64,000 nucleotides of DNA. Source: Pohlia nutans (taxonomy: Eukaryota; Streptophyta; Bryopsida; Bryales; Mniaceae). The notes under the pieces are model-generated. The model saw only the letters and a list, made by a program, of their open reading frames with translations. It did not search any database and was not told where the DNA came from. Numbering within the stretch: the stretch's first letter is position 1; each line of letters begins with the position of its first letter. This document shows positions 23,352 through 34,091 of the stretch, piece by piece. The stretch spans positions 11,956,336 through 12,020,335 of the forward strand of contig CM040091.1 of NCBI GenBank assembly GCA_022496805.1, in the 5' to 3' direction. The translations under genes and the position numbers were made by a program.

Positions 23352-24743
23352 GTGGATATGGATTATTTGAATACATATGTATATGATTCTTACGGGAGAC
23401 CATTGAATGTTAATTCTTATTTTGAACATCCAAATACAACAATTCAATATTGTCATGGTTATGAAACTAACGAAAGAAAATATGAAGTTAAATCTAGAAC
23501 ATGTACTTTGGAGGATTTGAATTTGAGAGATTGTGAAATAATTTCATTGAGAAATGAAATTAATAAGTTAAATGTGGAATTAGGAGAAAAAGATAAGTTT
23601 TGGTAAAGTTGCTTTGATGTAGTGGTGGCACAACGTAGTGATCTTGAGGAGGATCTTTCAAGAATTACAAATATTGCTGAACATAATCGAAAATGTTATG
23701 AATCTCTTAAAAATGAGGTAAACGATGCATTAGAAGTAAAAGAGAAAATTGTAAATAGCGAAGCATCTTTGAAAATTGAAATACAAGAAAAAGATAAAAT
23801 AATATGGGATTTGAAAAATTTACATACAAAAATGTTGAAAGATAAAGAGAATGAAATAAATATGGCTAAGGATGAGGCACAGAAGGAAATCAAATTTATA
23901 CAAGAAAAATTTAATGCAATTATTGAAAAGAAAGACAATGCATTCAAAGAGAAATTGCATATTTGGAAAGATGAAGAAGTTAATTTATTAAAACAAATAA
24001 ATGCACTTTCAAGTAAGTATGAGAAATTCCTTACAATAATTTTGGAAAGTAAAGAAGAAAAAGAAACATTGATAATGTCAAATGGTTGTTTAAAAACCCA
24101 AGTACAAAATTTAGAGCAAATTTGCATGGATATCAAAGTTCAATCAAAGGCTAAAATAGATGAGCTTCAAAGCAATTGTAGTGAATTAAACAAGATATTA
24201 CAATTAGAAGTAGAGAGTTTAAATAAAAAACTTCTAAGAATTTCAAGTGAAAAAGAAACTCTCATAATAAGTAATGAAGCTTTTAAAAATCAAAATCTAA
24301 TACTTACGGATACTTTGGAAAAATATGTTCAATCTAATGTGAATTTTCAAAGAACTTGTCAAAGTATATATGAAAATGAGAATACAAGGTTTGATAAGAA
24401 TGTTATTATGGAGCCAATTCTCAAAGTAGAAAGCAAGCACAAAAGTATTTTTCAATGTAGAAATTGCCTTGAGGTAACAAAAATGAATCATTGCCTTGAA
24501 AATAATCAACAAGTAACAATTTCAAATATGGAGATGGTTAACAAAATATTTATGAGGAATGCCACAATAAAAACAACTTCAAACGAATTATATATTATTG
24601 TAGTTGTAAGAAATAGTTTTTATTTCTTTATAAATCAAGCTTTTAGATTTTATAAAGAAGATTGTGCATGGAATTTTGAAATAATTATATATATATATGG
24701 GATATATCAACATTTTGTATTCAAGCTCATGAAGGTTGCTTAA
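23352..24743 (+). pseudogene. Coiled-coil protein frame of the LTR element, one in-frame stop
   Basis: A continuous frame opens at ATG 23352 (MDMDYLNTYVYDSYGRP) and is interrupted only by a TAA at 23604-23606. It then runs to a stop at 24741-24743. From about residue 55 to residue 330 it is a long K/E/N/I/L-rich heptad pattern typical of an extended coiled coil. Near the end there is a C-x2-C...HC cluster (CRNCLEVTKMNHC) that only loosely resembles a zinc knuckle. It could be a gag-like protein of a derivative element, but I see no capsid signature. Overlap with the next frame is 1 bp. Confidence 0.6.
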
Positions 24744-25156
24744 TGAAGAGTTGTAAAGTCAAATCTAGCAAATTGATGGCTTCCAATATTTGGAGGTATA
24801 ATTATCTACCAATATCTAATTTAAACATTAAACTTATTGATTTAATTAAAGTAAATAATCAACCATTGAAGTTGTTGAAAAGAATTGTTTTACAAAAGAC
24901 AATGGATTTAAGTAAGATGGAAAAGAAACCTTATGCAAGACAAAAATTATGGTTTAAAAATAAAATCTCTATTTTCATTTATAAAGTAATTCATTTAGAC
25001 TTGGAAAATATTGGAAAATTGATATATTCTATGATCATTGCTTTTAAAATATATGGAGTATTTTCAAGCAATACTATTGCATTGAATGGAGTTTTAGAGA
25101 ATTTACTCCTACAAGTTTCAAGTAAGTTCAATACATGGGATCCTGGTATACTTTAA
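24743..25156 (+). CDS. Second, basic reading frame in the LTR element
   Basis: A 137-codon frame starts ATGAAGAGTTGT and overlaps the stop of the previous frame, ending FNTWDPGIL. It is rich in K, I, L and N with no recognised domain. The A/T-rich codons match the rest of the internal region. It may be real or a decayed pol remnant; low confidence. Confidence 0.3.
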   Translation: MKSCKVKSSKLMASNIWRYNYLPISNLNIKLIDLIKVNNQPLKLLKRIVLQKTMDLSKMEKKPYARQKLWFKNKISIFIYKVIHLDLENIGKLIYSMIIAFKIYGVFSSNTIALNGVLENLLLQVSSKFNTWDPGIL

Positions 25157-25762
25157 AGGAAAAGCTATTCACAAACTTAATGAATCAATTTTCAATATGA
25201 AAGCAAAAAACAGAAAAAAAAGAAAAAAACCATATTTTGGAGAGGTGCAAAGTTTCAAAAGTTCAAGACACAGCCTCAGTTTTCAACCAAAGAGGTGATT
25301 CGATTTTCGAACGACGAAGTGACTCCATTGTTATAACAGAGAAGTGTACTCACTTTCTTTTTAGCATTCTGTTTTATTCTGTTTTTGTTCACAGTCAAAT
25401 TAATTATAGAGCGGAGGGATTCCGTTTCAATTCAAAAATGTAATCCATTTTAATATAGCAAGCCAATATTAGTAGGGTTAGGGAGGAGTTAGTAAACGAT
25501 AGGAAGGGGGTTGTTCCAATTCAGATTTCAATTTATTCTGTATTTATTTATTGGTTTATTTATTTTTTGTTATACTTTGCAAGTGCTTTTGTGTTTTCAA
25601 TTTTCAAGTATTTGTTTTGTTTGTGCGTATTTTGTAGCTTTTATTTTCATTTTTCTTTAGCTTTTCTGATTGTCATGGCTCTGAAGAAGGGAGATTCCTA
25701 TGGAATAAAGTTTTTGTATTATGCACCATTCTATTTTATAGTTTACGAGGACGCTGCACGAT

Positions 25763-25775
25763 AGGAAGGGGGCTA
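25763..25775 (+). other. Polypurine tract
   Basis: AGGAAGGGGGCTA directly precedes the 3' LTR at 25776. The same phrase, ACGATAGGAAGGGGG, also occurs at 25496-25510, about 265 bp upstream, so the element carries a second, possibly auxiliary or duplicated, purine tract. Confidence 0.85.
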
Positions 25776-25960
25776 TGTAAATTGAGGATTTTACGAATGG
25801 AATTTTTGTGTTAAAAAGGGTTATTTATCAATTTATTGGAAGACAGTGAAATGGGATGATATGTTCACAACGGGAAGGATGATCAGTTGAGAAACGGCAA
25901 ATGAATGAAAGGAAATGGAAGAAGGAGATGAGAACGGAATCAAGCCAGTTTTGAACGGAC
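25776..25960 (+). repeat. 3' LTR, first part (185 bp)
   Basis: Matches 5' LTR positions 22433-22617 with about three substitutions and stops at GAACGGAC, where the 6.35-kb transposon begins. The second part is 32313-32976. Confidence 0.95.
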
Positions 25961-26477
25961 CATTAGAAGAGAATCGAAGCCTGTGAAAGGCCCTAAAGAA
26001 TGAACAAGCGTACTAGTCGTCATGATGCTGCCCGAGGTAGGCGTGGTAGGCCCATGGCATGCAATGATGTGGCAGATGATCGTACAGCTGTCAGGGCAAA
26101 CCAATCAGCGTTCAAAGTGGCACGTGCCTTTCCCATTCAGAATCATGACTTGTAGCTCGCCTCTCCCGCGCAAAGTGCCATTCTACCTCTACTCAAGCGT
26201 ACGTTGATCTCTTGCGTTCTGTGTGGGATTTCTTGCCTTCTTTCTGGTTTTCGCGCTTCTAGTTTTTGCTTCGCATGTAGTTCAGACTTGCAATTTGTTT
26301 CTGGGTTTTGAAATTATTGGAGAATGCCATGTCAGCACTGTGAGACTCAAGCCAGGTGGAACAGAATGTGATGACATAGATCGATTCGTTAGTTTTTGAA
26401 TTAATTGGTACTAGAACGTACATGGTAGCTGTTTAGTAAGTGATCATGAGGATGCTCCCGCCAAGGAATGCGAACAG

Positions 26478-26721
26478 ACTCACCATTACAGCTAAGAGAG
26501 CTTTGTCTTACTCTCAATGTGTGTGCGCATGAAGCGGTATGAGTGTTAGTTACGGTGATAACAACGCTTGTGTATGTGTTTGGTACTTGAGGTGTGGTAC
26601 TGAAAGGTTGCTCAGAACATTTTGAATAATATATTTTGATTGCTTGCAAAGCTTTGTAAAGTGTATATGTAATCAGTCTACTTGTGTAAAGCAGAGTTTT
26701 CTTGTAACGCTGTGAACAGTT
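26478..26721 (+). promoter_or_regulatory. Left subterminal inverted repeat, promoter of the BAH-like gene
   Basis: About 245 bp are repeated in inverse orientation at 31742-32006 with few changes. The main difference is an extra 'agtgtgtctgagaactgatg'-like stretch in the right copy. It ends 47 bp before the ATG at 26769. It contains 'aataatatattttgattgc', a candidate TATA region, and ends in 'ttcttgtaacgctgtgaac'. Confidence 0.75.
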
Positions 26722-26768
26722 TTTCCAATAGTAATTTTTGCTTCAAGTACGTTTGAGGTTTAGAAAAA

Positions 26769-28057
26769 ATGAGGCCTCGTAGTGAAATACAGAGCGCGAT
26801 TCTCTATAATATGACAGATTCTCACGGGGATTGGGTGCCAATGAAAGTTGAGGTGAATAGTTGGGTTACTTTGATGCCTGGACGGAATGGAGGCCACTCT
26901 AAAGATGCAAGGAAGCATGGTGGCTACAGTATAGATGGGAGCTACAAAGCAAAAGTCCTAGAATTTCGAGTGAAAGCCACATCTGTGGCATCTGTACGTG
27001 TTCAGCATGCGTACATGCGGCGTCACTTGGACCTAAATCCAGACATTCCATTTCCAAGCACAACAGCTTGCAACTGTATGTTATCAATGAACTCATCTTT
27101 AATTGTTTCGATTTTGTGTTTTCTAGTTTTGCAAATTCTAAACTGTCTAACTACACTTCTTTTGATGTTATTTCAGATTTGTATCCATCCAATTTCATAG
27201 AGTGGATTGATCCAAAAAGTATTTTGGGAATTATTGTAGTTGTACATGCTGAGATAGGCGAACTGACACGAGGCAGCCGATCACATCGGGAACTTTTGGA
27301 CGATGGAGTTTTTTTCTACAATGCCTCATACTTACCTCGAACCAGAGCATCTCAATTTGGACAATTGGATCCAATTCTACTTCCTGGATTTGATTCGTCA
27401 GAGTGGTCATTACCAAGTATGGCAACAAGTGAGTCTTTCAGGGCAAAGTTGAGGATCGATTTCCAGAATGTAATGAAACCTGCTACTGGAAGTAAGAGGA
27501 CACACATATCATGGTTCATGCCTCTCGATGTGTTCATTGATTTGTTTGCAGCTGCAAGAAGTAGTTACAGAACGACTACAATGTGGATATTTAAAAACGT
27601 AAACGAAGAACTCTGTCAATCTCTTATGGACGGGGGCTGGAATACAAAGATTACCATTGGAGCTGATATCATCAAGTGTACCGTCCACAAAGAGTCGTTA
27701 ATCTTCCGTTATCATATTGCTAGGTCTACACTATATGCTACCTTTGTGTTTAACCGTGAGCGGATGCTACCTAATTCTACATGGGAAGCAATAGATCAGT
27801 CTGAGTCCATTCAGATGGTTGGTATCAATTGTGAGTTTGGAGATTGGAATCAAGTTCTGGAAGTAGGATTGGCGTGGTCTTTAATGGACATCAGACAAGA
27901 GATTCTTATACAATTGGGAGGTGCCGCAGAGGTTGAATTCGACATGTACATAGTTGACGGAGATAAAACAACCAAAGTCAACTCTCGAAATGAAAAGAAA
28001 AAAACTACTTCAGATGTACTGCCGCCATTGAAGCTCCGACTTATTTCGAAAGCTTAG
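26769..28057 (+). CDS. BAH-like protein of the 6.35-kb transposon (two exons)
   Basis: Exon 1 is 26769-27075 and exon 2 is 27177-28057, joined across a GT..AG intron with GTATGTTATC donor and TTATTTCAG acceptor; phase is kept and the product is 395 aa. Residues about 20-125 resemble a BAH domain: DWVPMKVEV near the start, a KVLEFR strand, SVRVQHAYMRRHLDL, then YPSNFIEWIDPKSILG, which matches the common 'ELxLSNHxDWIDxxSI' core. The middle (about 150-310) is unrecognised. The last 75 residues (WNQVLEVGLAW..IRQEIL..LPPLKLRL) look like a small alpha/beta, perhaps ubiquitin-like, fold; that is inference. No signal peptide or membrane segment. As BAH domains bind nucleosomes or histones, a role in targeting insertion to chromatin is plausible. 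It is convergent with the transposase gene. Confidence 0.75.
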
Positions 28058-28072
28058 TTTTAATGTATAGTT

Positions 28073-31000
28073 TTACTCTATAGGAACTTCTTGAGATTCC
28101 ATAGGTACCCAACGACTTCCTACCCTCTTGCATTTTGCACGCCAAAGAGCACTGTGAGCAGATGCACTTGAGTTAATTGCAGCCGCACGCCTTGCTGCAA
28201 TTGCTGCTTCTCCTTGAAGTTGTGAATCAATGTCTGTGGAAGCAATGATATTTTCTTTGTTTCTGAACCTATGGGCTATTATTCTATACCAATGTTGATA
28301 TGTTTGCAACAGCGGACTCTTCCTTGATTTCCCACCTGAGTGCTGAGTGTGCCTTTGATAAGCATTCTTAGCTGCATGATGCGAGTTTTCAAGGCCTTGG
28401 CAAGACCAAATAGCGAGGCTACCATACCTGCCGACAAAGTAAGGTGCGTGCCGAACCATGACATGCTGATACCAGAACACATTTTGCATCATCACCATTG
28501 TGAATTGTCAAGCAGGTTGATAACACAAGCAATCAATAAGCAAATTAAGCATGTCTAAAAGCAAATAAATGAAGAGTGTTTCGTTACATTTACCATATAG
28601 TGAGTAACGTGATGCTCTCCAAAGCACTTCAGGTAAGCGCGACCCCATGTTTCAGCTTTCGTTTTGAAATCTTTAGCTGATTGCACATCTGTTAATCTTA
28701 AGCCGCTGAAGTAAGGACGCAGTGCATCTAGTGCAATCCATTGATCGAGTCTCTCCTTTTTAGCTTGCCCATTTTGCAAGAGATTCTTCTCAGCGTTTAC
28801 AATGTCAACATAGAGCTTCCGAGGATTGGCGTTGTTTAGAAGATTGCCGGTGTTAGCACCCTTGATCTTGTCGATAGATTGAAATAGCTTGAGTGAATGG
28901 GCTCCAGAGAATGATGGCTTGTTAGGAACCGAATTAGATTTACCTGATAAATCTTCATCTTTGAAGATGATTACATTTCCTCCATGAGCGCCTGTGAAAG
29001 ACACCACTCTCTGCATTTCGTCGACAGCTTGTTTTTTAAGAGCTTCATCTCGAATTGTCCAGATGTGCATGAAATGGAGGTGCACTATTTTCTCCACCAT
29101 TCTATTCAACGCATGAAGCATGCACACATGCACTCTGTCTAATGGAATGGCTAGAATAGGCTTCCAGCGTCCCTGAAAATTAGCATCCAATACTAGTTCT
29201 GCTGAAATTTGCTTCGAGAATAGACCATTCGACCATGTACACTTCCTGCTTGTCATACTTGCCGAGGCTTGAGCGACAGTTCCAACAACTGATTTCACTC
29301 GTTCTTGATTGTAGAATATGCAACTGTGTAAGCTATTGGCCCCCATTTTGAGTCCATACATACATTTCAGTGTCTTCATATCGGCCGCGAGGTGCCACTC
29401 TACATGGAACGAGCCGATTCCAGGGACATCTAACAAATGGCCATCACTTTGTGCTTTGATCAACTCAGGGATTTTTGTTTTTGAAAACACCCAACTCAAA
29501 ATATCATGAGTTTCTTTAGGTATTTGAAAGGACGCAATCGGCCAGATTTCCCGCTCGGACTGCACGGAGAAATATTCTGAACTATTTGGATCCAGTGACG
29601 TGTCTAAAGCCCTGTTCATAAGCGTTATTGAGACACGCTCCATTTTCTGATCGTGCACTATTTCCGCCTCATCTAGTTTTAGAACAAAAATCAAAGGCTG
29701 CCCCTGTAATTCTGCACCGATGCACAACAAACGAGATATTCAATAGAGTTAACTGAAAAGTCAGCTCAAAGAGGAAAGTTTTAGCAAATTCCTCTTGAAC
29801 TCCTCTTGAACTCATATTGAAATATAAATAGACCGAAAACTAGTTCAAGGTGAGTTGGGAGACAATCTAAAGCAAGCCACTATCATTATTCTCCACACCT
29901 CGCAATGACTTCCACACCTCCTACCAAAGGGTAATGTTATGACTTCCACACCTCCTACCAAAGGGCAATGACTTCCACACCTCCTACCACAAGGGGACAA
30001 GTTATGACACGACACTATTCAACCCAAACATAGCTCAAGGGAGCTCAAAAGAGCGCTTGAAAGAAGGTTGAAAAGGCATGTTCCATGGCCTTCTTTTCGG
30101 TTAACTCTATTAAATGCATGAAGAAAAAAATTAAAAAATTAAAAAAATTAAAAATTAAAAAAAATTAAAAATTAAAAAAAATTAAAAATTAAAAAATTGA
30201 AATGAAAGAAGATAGAAAAGATGATTAAGACATGATGCATTAATAAATTCATACCTTCGGGTGTGAAGTTGTACATGCAAACCATTGTTCTCTGTACCTG
30301 TTCTACATCAACAAAAAAACTGTTGCTCTCGTTCAAACTGACCCGAACTGGCTCTTTGTTTTTGGCTCCTTGTTTTCTGGCTGCCCCTTCAAAAGTATTG
30401 CAGATGGAGTAGTAGGCACCAACATACTCCGATAACTTCATATTCAATTGCTGTCGAATCAAGGTGATCTTATGAGGATTTGGTAAACATCCGATCCTGA
30501 GGCCTTTACCCGCCAATCTCACTGCTCCAGTGAATTTTTTGTAAATGGCTTGGTAACCGCTCTGTGTGATACCATTAAGGTCACAAGTTTCCAAAATCTC
30601 TGGCGCTCCAACGTTTGATCCTATTTTGTTCATGTAATAATTTGCCATGTGCACTCCTACCGATTTCAACTTTGCAGATTCACACATTGTAGTCACTTCA
30701 TGAGTGGACAACAATGATGACAAGACCTTCCCGGTACCAGATTGAATCTCTTTGTTTCCACACAATCGTTGTCGGGATCCTGTTTCAGCATTGTTTTCTT
30801 GAACGCGTCTTGCTGTAGCAGGTACAAGTATGCTTCGTGCTAAACGTAAGGAGCGCTTTGCATGACCTCCGGTTGGAGCCAAATTATGGACATCTTTCCT
30901 TCGTCTTACGACACTTCTGTATCCATATGGCGTTTTCACAAGTTTTGAAAGCCTCAACTCTCGTCGCCTCAAAGTTGACTTCACTCTTCTCAGTTCTGCA

Positions 31001-31656
31001 GTTATCCTCGACAACTTTGTTTCATGCTCATCTCTCATGGATTCAATAGCTATGTAGTAATCAACTTCTAATTGAAGTCGCTCATCCGAGTCTTGTGCAG
31101 ATTTGTCGATTAATTGACTTGTCCGTCCTTCATACAATGCCTTCGATCTACCGTATTCTTCTCGCAAATCTGATATCTCAGCTTTCAGATCTTCACTAAC
31201 TGAAAGCACCTGTGAAAATTGTGCTTCAATTTTTTTTCTTTCGGCACTTTCAGTCAAACTGAATTGTAGCAATTTGTCTCTCTCTTCAGTGGCACTACTC
31301 AAAATTCGTACGTGTTCTCTCAGAGACTGAATTTCTCTCAAAGCCTCACTCAAGTTGAATCGAACTGTAGCATCTGCTGAGCACAAATTTTCCACGTAGC
31401 TGTACAAACCTCTCTTTCCATCACCAACATACTCCAGGAGCTCACTCACAGATCGGAACGGCGGTGGTTTACCAGTAACAGGATGTTGAGGATAAATAGA
31501 TCCATCTGTCCACAAGTCGATGTTAGTTCCTCCCGCTTCCCTCCTCAATGGAAATTCAGACTTTGACGTTTGCATCTCGATCTGACGACTACGACTAATC
31601 AACGGTGCATATTTCTGAGCTATAGTTGCAGAGATCTTGTAACCACTAGAAGCCAT
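28073..31656 (-). CDS. DDE-like transposase of the 6.35-kb transposon (three exons)
   Basis: Minus strand. Exon 1 is 31656-30255, exon 2 is 29711-28594 and exon 3 is 28465-28073. Donors are GAAG|GTATGA and TATATG|GTAAAT; acceptors are GTGCAG|AATTAC and TATCAG|CATGTC. All phases agree, giving 970 aa. Residues about 100-260 form a coiled coil followed by a basic stretch (RVKSTLRRRELRLSKL). The second half resembles RNase H-fold transposases: LKLDEAEI (candidate first Asp, D481), WHLAADMKTLKCMYGLK followed by HSCIF (second Asp, D578), IPLDRVHVCMLHALNRM (~649), and YGSLAIWSCQGLENSHHAA (candidate Glu, E866). This pattern is shared, as I recall, with uncharacterised transposase-like proteins of invertebrates and plants; catalytic assignments are inference. 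Intron 1 holds A/T-rich simple repeats and a 'cttccacacctcctaccaa' minisatellite. The frame is intact, so the element may be active. Confidence 0.8.
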
Positions 31657-31741
31657 GATGGAATGCTATAGTTGCAAAGAAAAAATCTGACACAATGAGC
31701 GCAAACAGTAAGCGCACACGTACTTGAATGAAAAGTTACTT

Positions 31742-32006
31742 GAACTGTTCACAGCGTTACAAGAAAACTCTGCTTTACACAAGTAGACTGATTACATATA
31801 CACTTTACAAAGCTTTGCAAGCAATCAGAATATATTATTCAAAATGTTCTGAGCAACCTTTCAGTACCACACCTCAAGTACCAAACACACATCAGTTCTC
31901 AGACACACTTACACAAGCGTTGTTATCACCGTAACTAACACTCATACCGCTTCATGCGCACACACACAGAGAGTAAGTCAAAGCTCTCTTAGATGTAATG
32001 GTGAGT
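31742..32006 (-). promoter_or_regulatory. Right subterminal inverted repeat, promoter of the transposase gene
   Basis: Inverse copy of 26478-26721. It lies 86 bp upstream of the transposase ATG. Its closeness to the left copy suggests that both genes are under the same control. Confidence 0.75.
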
Positions 32007-32312
32007 TTTACTTGAAAGAAAAGTTACAAGAATAGCACACAGAATCGCGGGAAAACTGGGAGAGATAGAGTGACGTGCGATGACAGCGCACGATTTGAGT
32101 TGGGAAGGAAAAATTGAACTATAACGCTTCATGATGGTTTCTTGGGCCCGTTTTTGAACTTCCATCATGCACGGCACGATCTGAGAGATCTCAACGGCCA
32201 GTGTGAACTGCAAGCCCGACGGCTGCCCCTTGCATAGCTGCCCGACGGGCCAGCGGGGCCAGATTGTACCAAAGGGAAGCGGCCGTCCTTAGGCCTCGAT
32301 TCTCTTCTAATG

Positions 32313-32976
32313 CATTATTGTTGCAGTGTTGAACGGTAAAGCCAAGACGGAAGATGGAAAACGGAGTCAAGGCAATTAGAGTAGTTATTTTTAGGGGAGA
32401 TTTTGAAAGGTTGTGACTTTTTGGTCGTTGTAGTATAAATAGGTTGAAGATGTTGTTCATTGTTGCGAACACCATCCAGAGAGTTGGGTAGCCAGGGAAG
32501 CAAGAAGCTATCCCTTTATTTTCTTTATTTTGAGTTTTGAGTTTTGTTTAGAAACATTGATCAAGTTTGTATATGAATGTAATAATTGAAATAAAATAAG
32601 TATAATTGAAAGCAATTTGTGTGTGTAAAGTTGTGTAAGTGTATGAATATTAATTGGAATTGAAGTGAACTTGAATTGAGTGTATTTGAATAAGTAAATT
32701 GTGGAAAGAATTGAATTGAATTTGAATATATAATCAGTAATTAAGTATAACTGGAAAGATTATTGAATAATACAATGAGAGATACTTGAATTGTGTTGAA
32801 AGGAGTAATTTAACTCAGTTTGAGAGAGAATTGAAGTGTGTATTTAGCATTCATTAGTTAAGGTGGCAAGCAACTGATTGTGACTCTATTGTACACTTGT
32901 TCGTTAGCATTTCCCTTGTGGTTCGATCCTAAACTATACTAATTGATTTAACAATCGATAACAACGACTATCTACA
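32313..32976 (+). repeat. 3' LTR, second part (664 bp)
   Basis: Continues the LTR from CATTATTGTTGCAG to GACTATCTACA, with one substitution seen against the 5' LTR (caatcGataac). It is followed directly by the GCATG target duplication. Confidence 0.95.
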
Positions 32977-33367
32977 GCATGCGAGGGTTATCACCATATC
33001 ATTTGCCGTTGAGAGAATGAATGAAAGACCAAACCATTAGCTATGTAGATTTGCTTCAACCCAATCTAGTAAGCCCGCCTAGATCGAATGAGGAACATGC
33101 AACAAGCATTTCAAGGAGCTAGGCACATCGGAGGCGTAGTTAAAAAGTAAGAAGTCTAGAGTTGAACGGTGTGAAAGACATGCAAAAATTATTGTACTGC
33201 GATGATTGGACAAGAATAAAGATCAAATGTTGAATATGGTAACTTGTACTTTTCGTAAAGTGGAGAAGTACATATTTTTATTTCCTTGAATGATAGAGCA
33301 AATACACATGCGGTCAACAAACGACCACGTTCATTAGGGACAAAGTATTCCTAAGCCGGGTACAAGT

Positions 33368-34040
33368 CTAGGTGGTAGAACGTGTCAAGAGGCCACCTTC
33401 GAGGATGAGCTTGACCTTGTTGAAACTAAAGGTTGGGGCGTGTATGGACATGTTAACTTTGGGATCAAAGTTAGAAACCTTGACAAATATGTAGTAGAGG
33501 TGCTTACAATTTAGATAGGAATTGCGCCTGCTCCCAAACTTGATAATCATATCTTAGAAGGCCGCCCAAGTACACTTCGGGTAAGAGCTCACCGTTACTT
33601 TGTAAACAGCATCCGTAGGAGAAGGTTTGGACTGCAACATGATGACACAACCGAATCTGGGTGGGGGATCATGGTCAATTTCAAAATGGTTCCATGCATG
33701 GCTCGAGCAGATTCAACATTCGGCCTACAGTGTTTTGTCGAGGGCCCTGTGCCAGAGCGTCGAGTAGCTTTAGATTTCCTCGTAGGAGGAATGTAGTTGG
33801 AATTGTCGGGAATTCGAATCCTTGACAAGTCGAGTGGGAGAGCAGAATTCTTGAATAATCGAGTTTGAGTGACGCACTCCTTAGAGGGGAGTTGGAATCC
33901 TGCATTCTCAAGGGTGACGATCTCCGGGCAAGTGAGTTTAGTACCAAGCATGACAGGCCATACAAGAGGAATTGGGAACTTGCCTTGGGTGTCTAAAAAT
34001 GGGATGAGTCACTTGCGATAGAAGCCCTTCACACAACGCT
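33368..34040 (-). pseudogene. SWIM-type zinc-finger protein remnant
   Basis: Minus strand. The frame from about 33700 to 33368 reads CVIMLQSKPSPTDAVYKVTV, then SSYPKCTW, a TAA, IIKFGSRRNSY and NCKHLYYIFVKV, followed by IHAPTFSFNKVKLILEGG. The CxC..CxH spacing of a SWIM finger is clear, with the second Cys replaced by Trp (CTW for CTC). Upstream, 34040-33700 has a coding-like frame (LTCPEIVTLENAGFQLPSKE) offset by a frameshift. SWIM fingers occur in Mutator-like transposases and in several plant protein families, and the flanking 'HAPTxSxNEV' pattern looks like the latter. It is broken by one stop, at least one frameshift and loss of a zinc ligand. Confidence 0.7.
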
Positions 34041-34091
34041 GGTAGCCAAACGGTAGTTCTTTCTTGTATACTACTGTCCGGTATACCGTAC

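Larger units (their letters stand above)
25961..32312. mobile_element. 6.35-kb two-gene DNA transposon (CATTAG termini)
   Basis: Both ends are CATTAGAAGAGAATCG, extending to GARGCCT with one mismatch. The insertion point is fixed by the intact 5' LTR, which reads GAACGGACATTATTG where the split copy has GAACGGAC, the element, then CATTATTG. The target duplication is therefore a single C at most. Inside are two convergent spliced genes whose stops are 15 bp apart: a 395-aa BAH-like protein (plus) and a 970-aa DDE-like transposase (minus). Inverted subterminal repeats of about 250 bp precede each gene. Base composition is higher in GC than the surroundings. I cannot assign it to a named superfamily. 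Confidence 0.9.
22433..32976 (+). mobile_element. LTR retrotransposon, non-autonomous, with a DNA transposon in its 3' LTR
   Basis: The element has 848-bp LTRs, TG..CA ends, a primer-binding site directly after the 5' LTR, a polypurine tract before the 3' LTR, and perfect 5-bp target duplications GCATG at 22428-22432 and 32977-32981. The internal region is only about 2.5 kb and encodes no recognisable protease, reverse transcriptase, RNase H or integrase, so it must rely on another element. The two LTRs differ at about four positions by eye, indicating a young insertion. The 3' LTR is split at 25960/32313 by a 6.35-kb transposon, which must be younger still. Confidence 0.95.

Noticed and set aside
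23696..24136. 146-codon minus-strand frame (S/F/I/C-rich)
   Set aside because: Antisense shadow of the coiled-coil frame of the LTR element.
28279..28482. Separate 67-codon minus-strand gene at the transposase C-terminus
   Set aside because: Out-of-frame overlap of transposase exon 3, whose frame continues the QGLE-containing domain after splicing.
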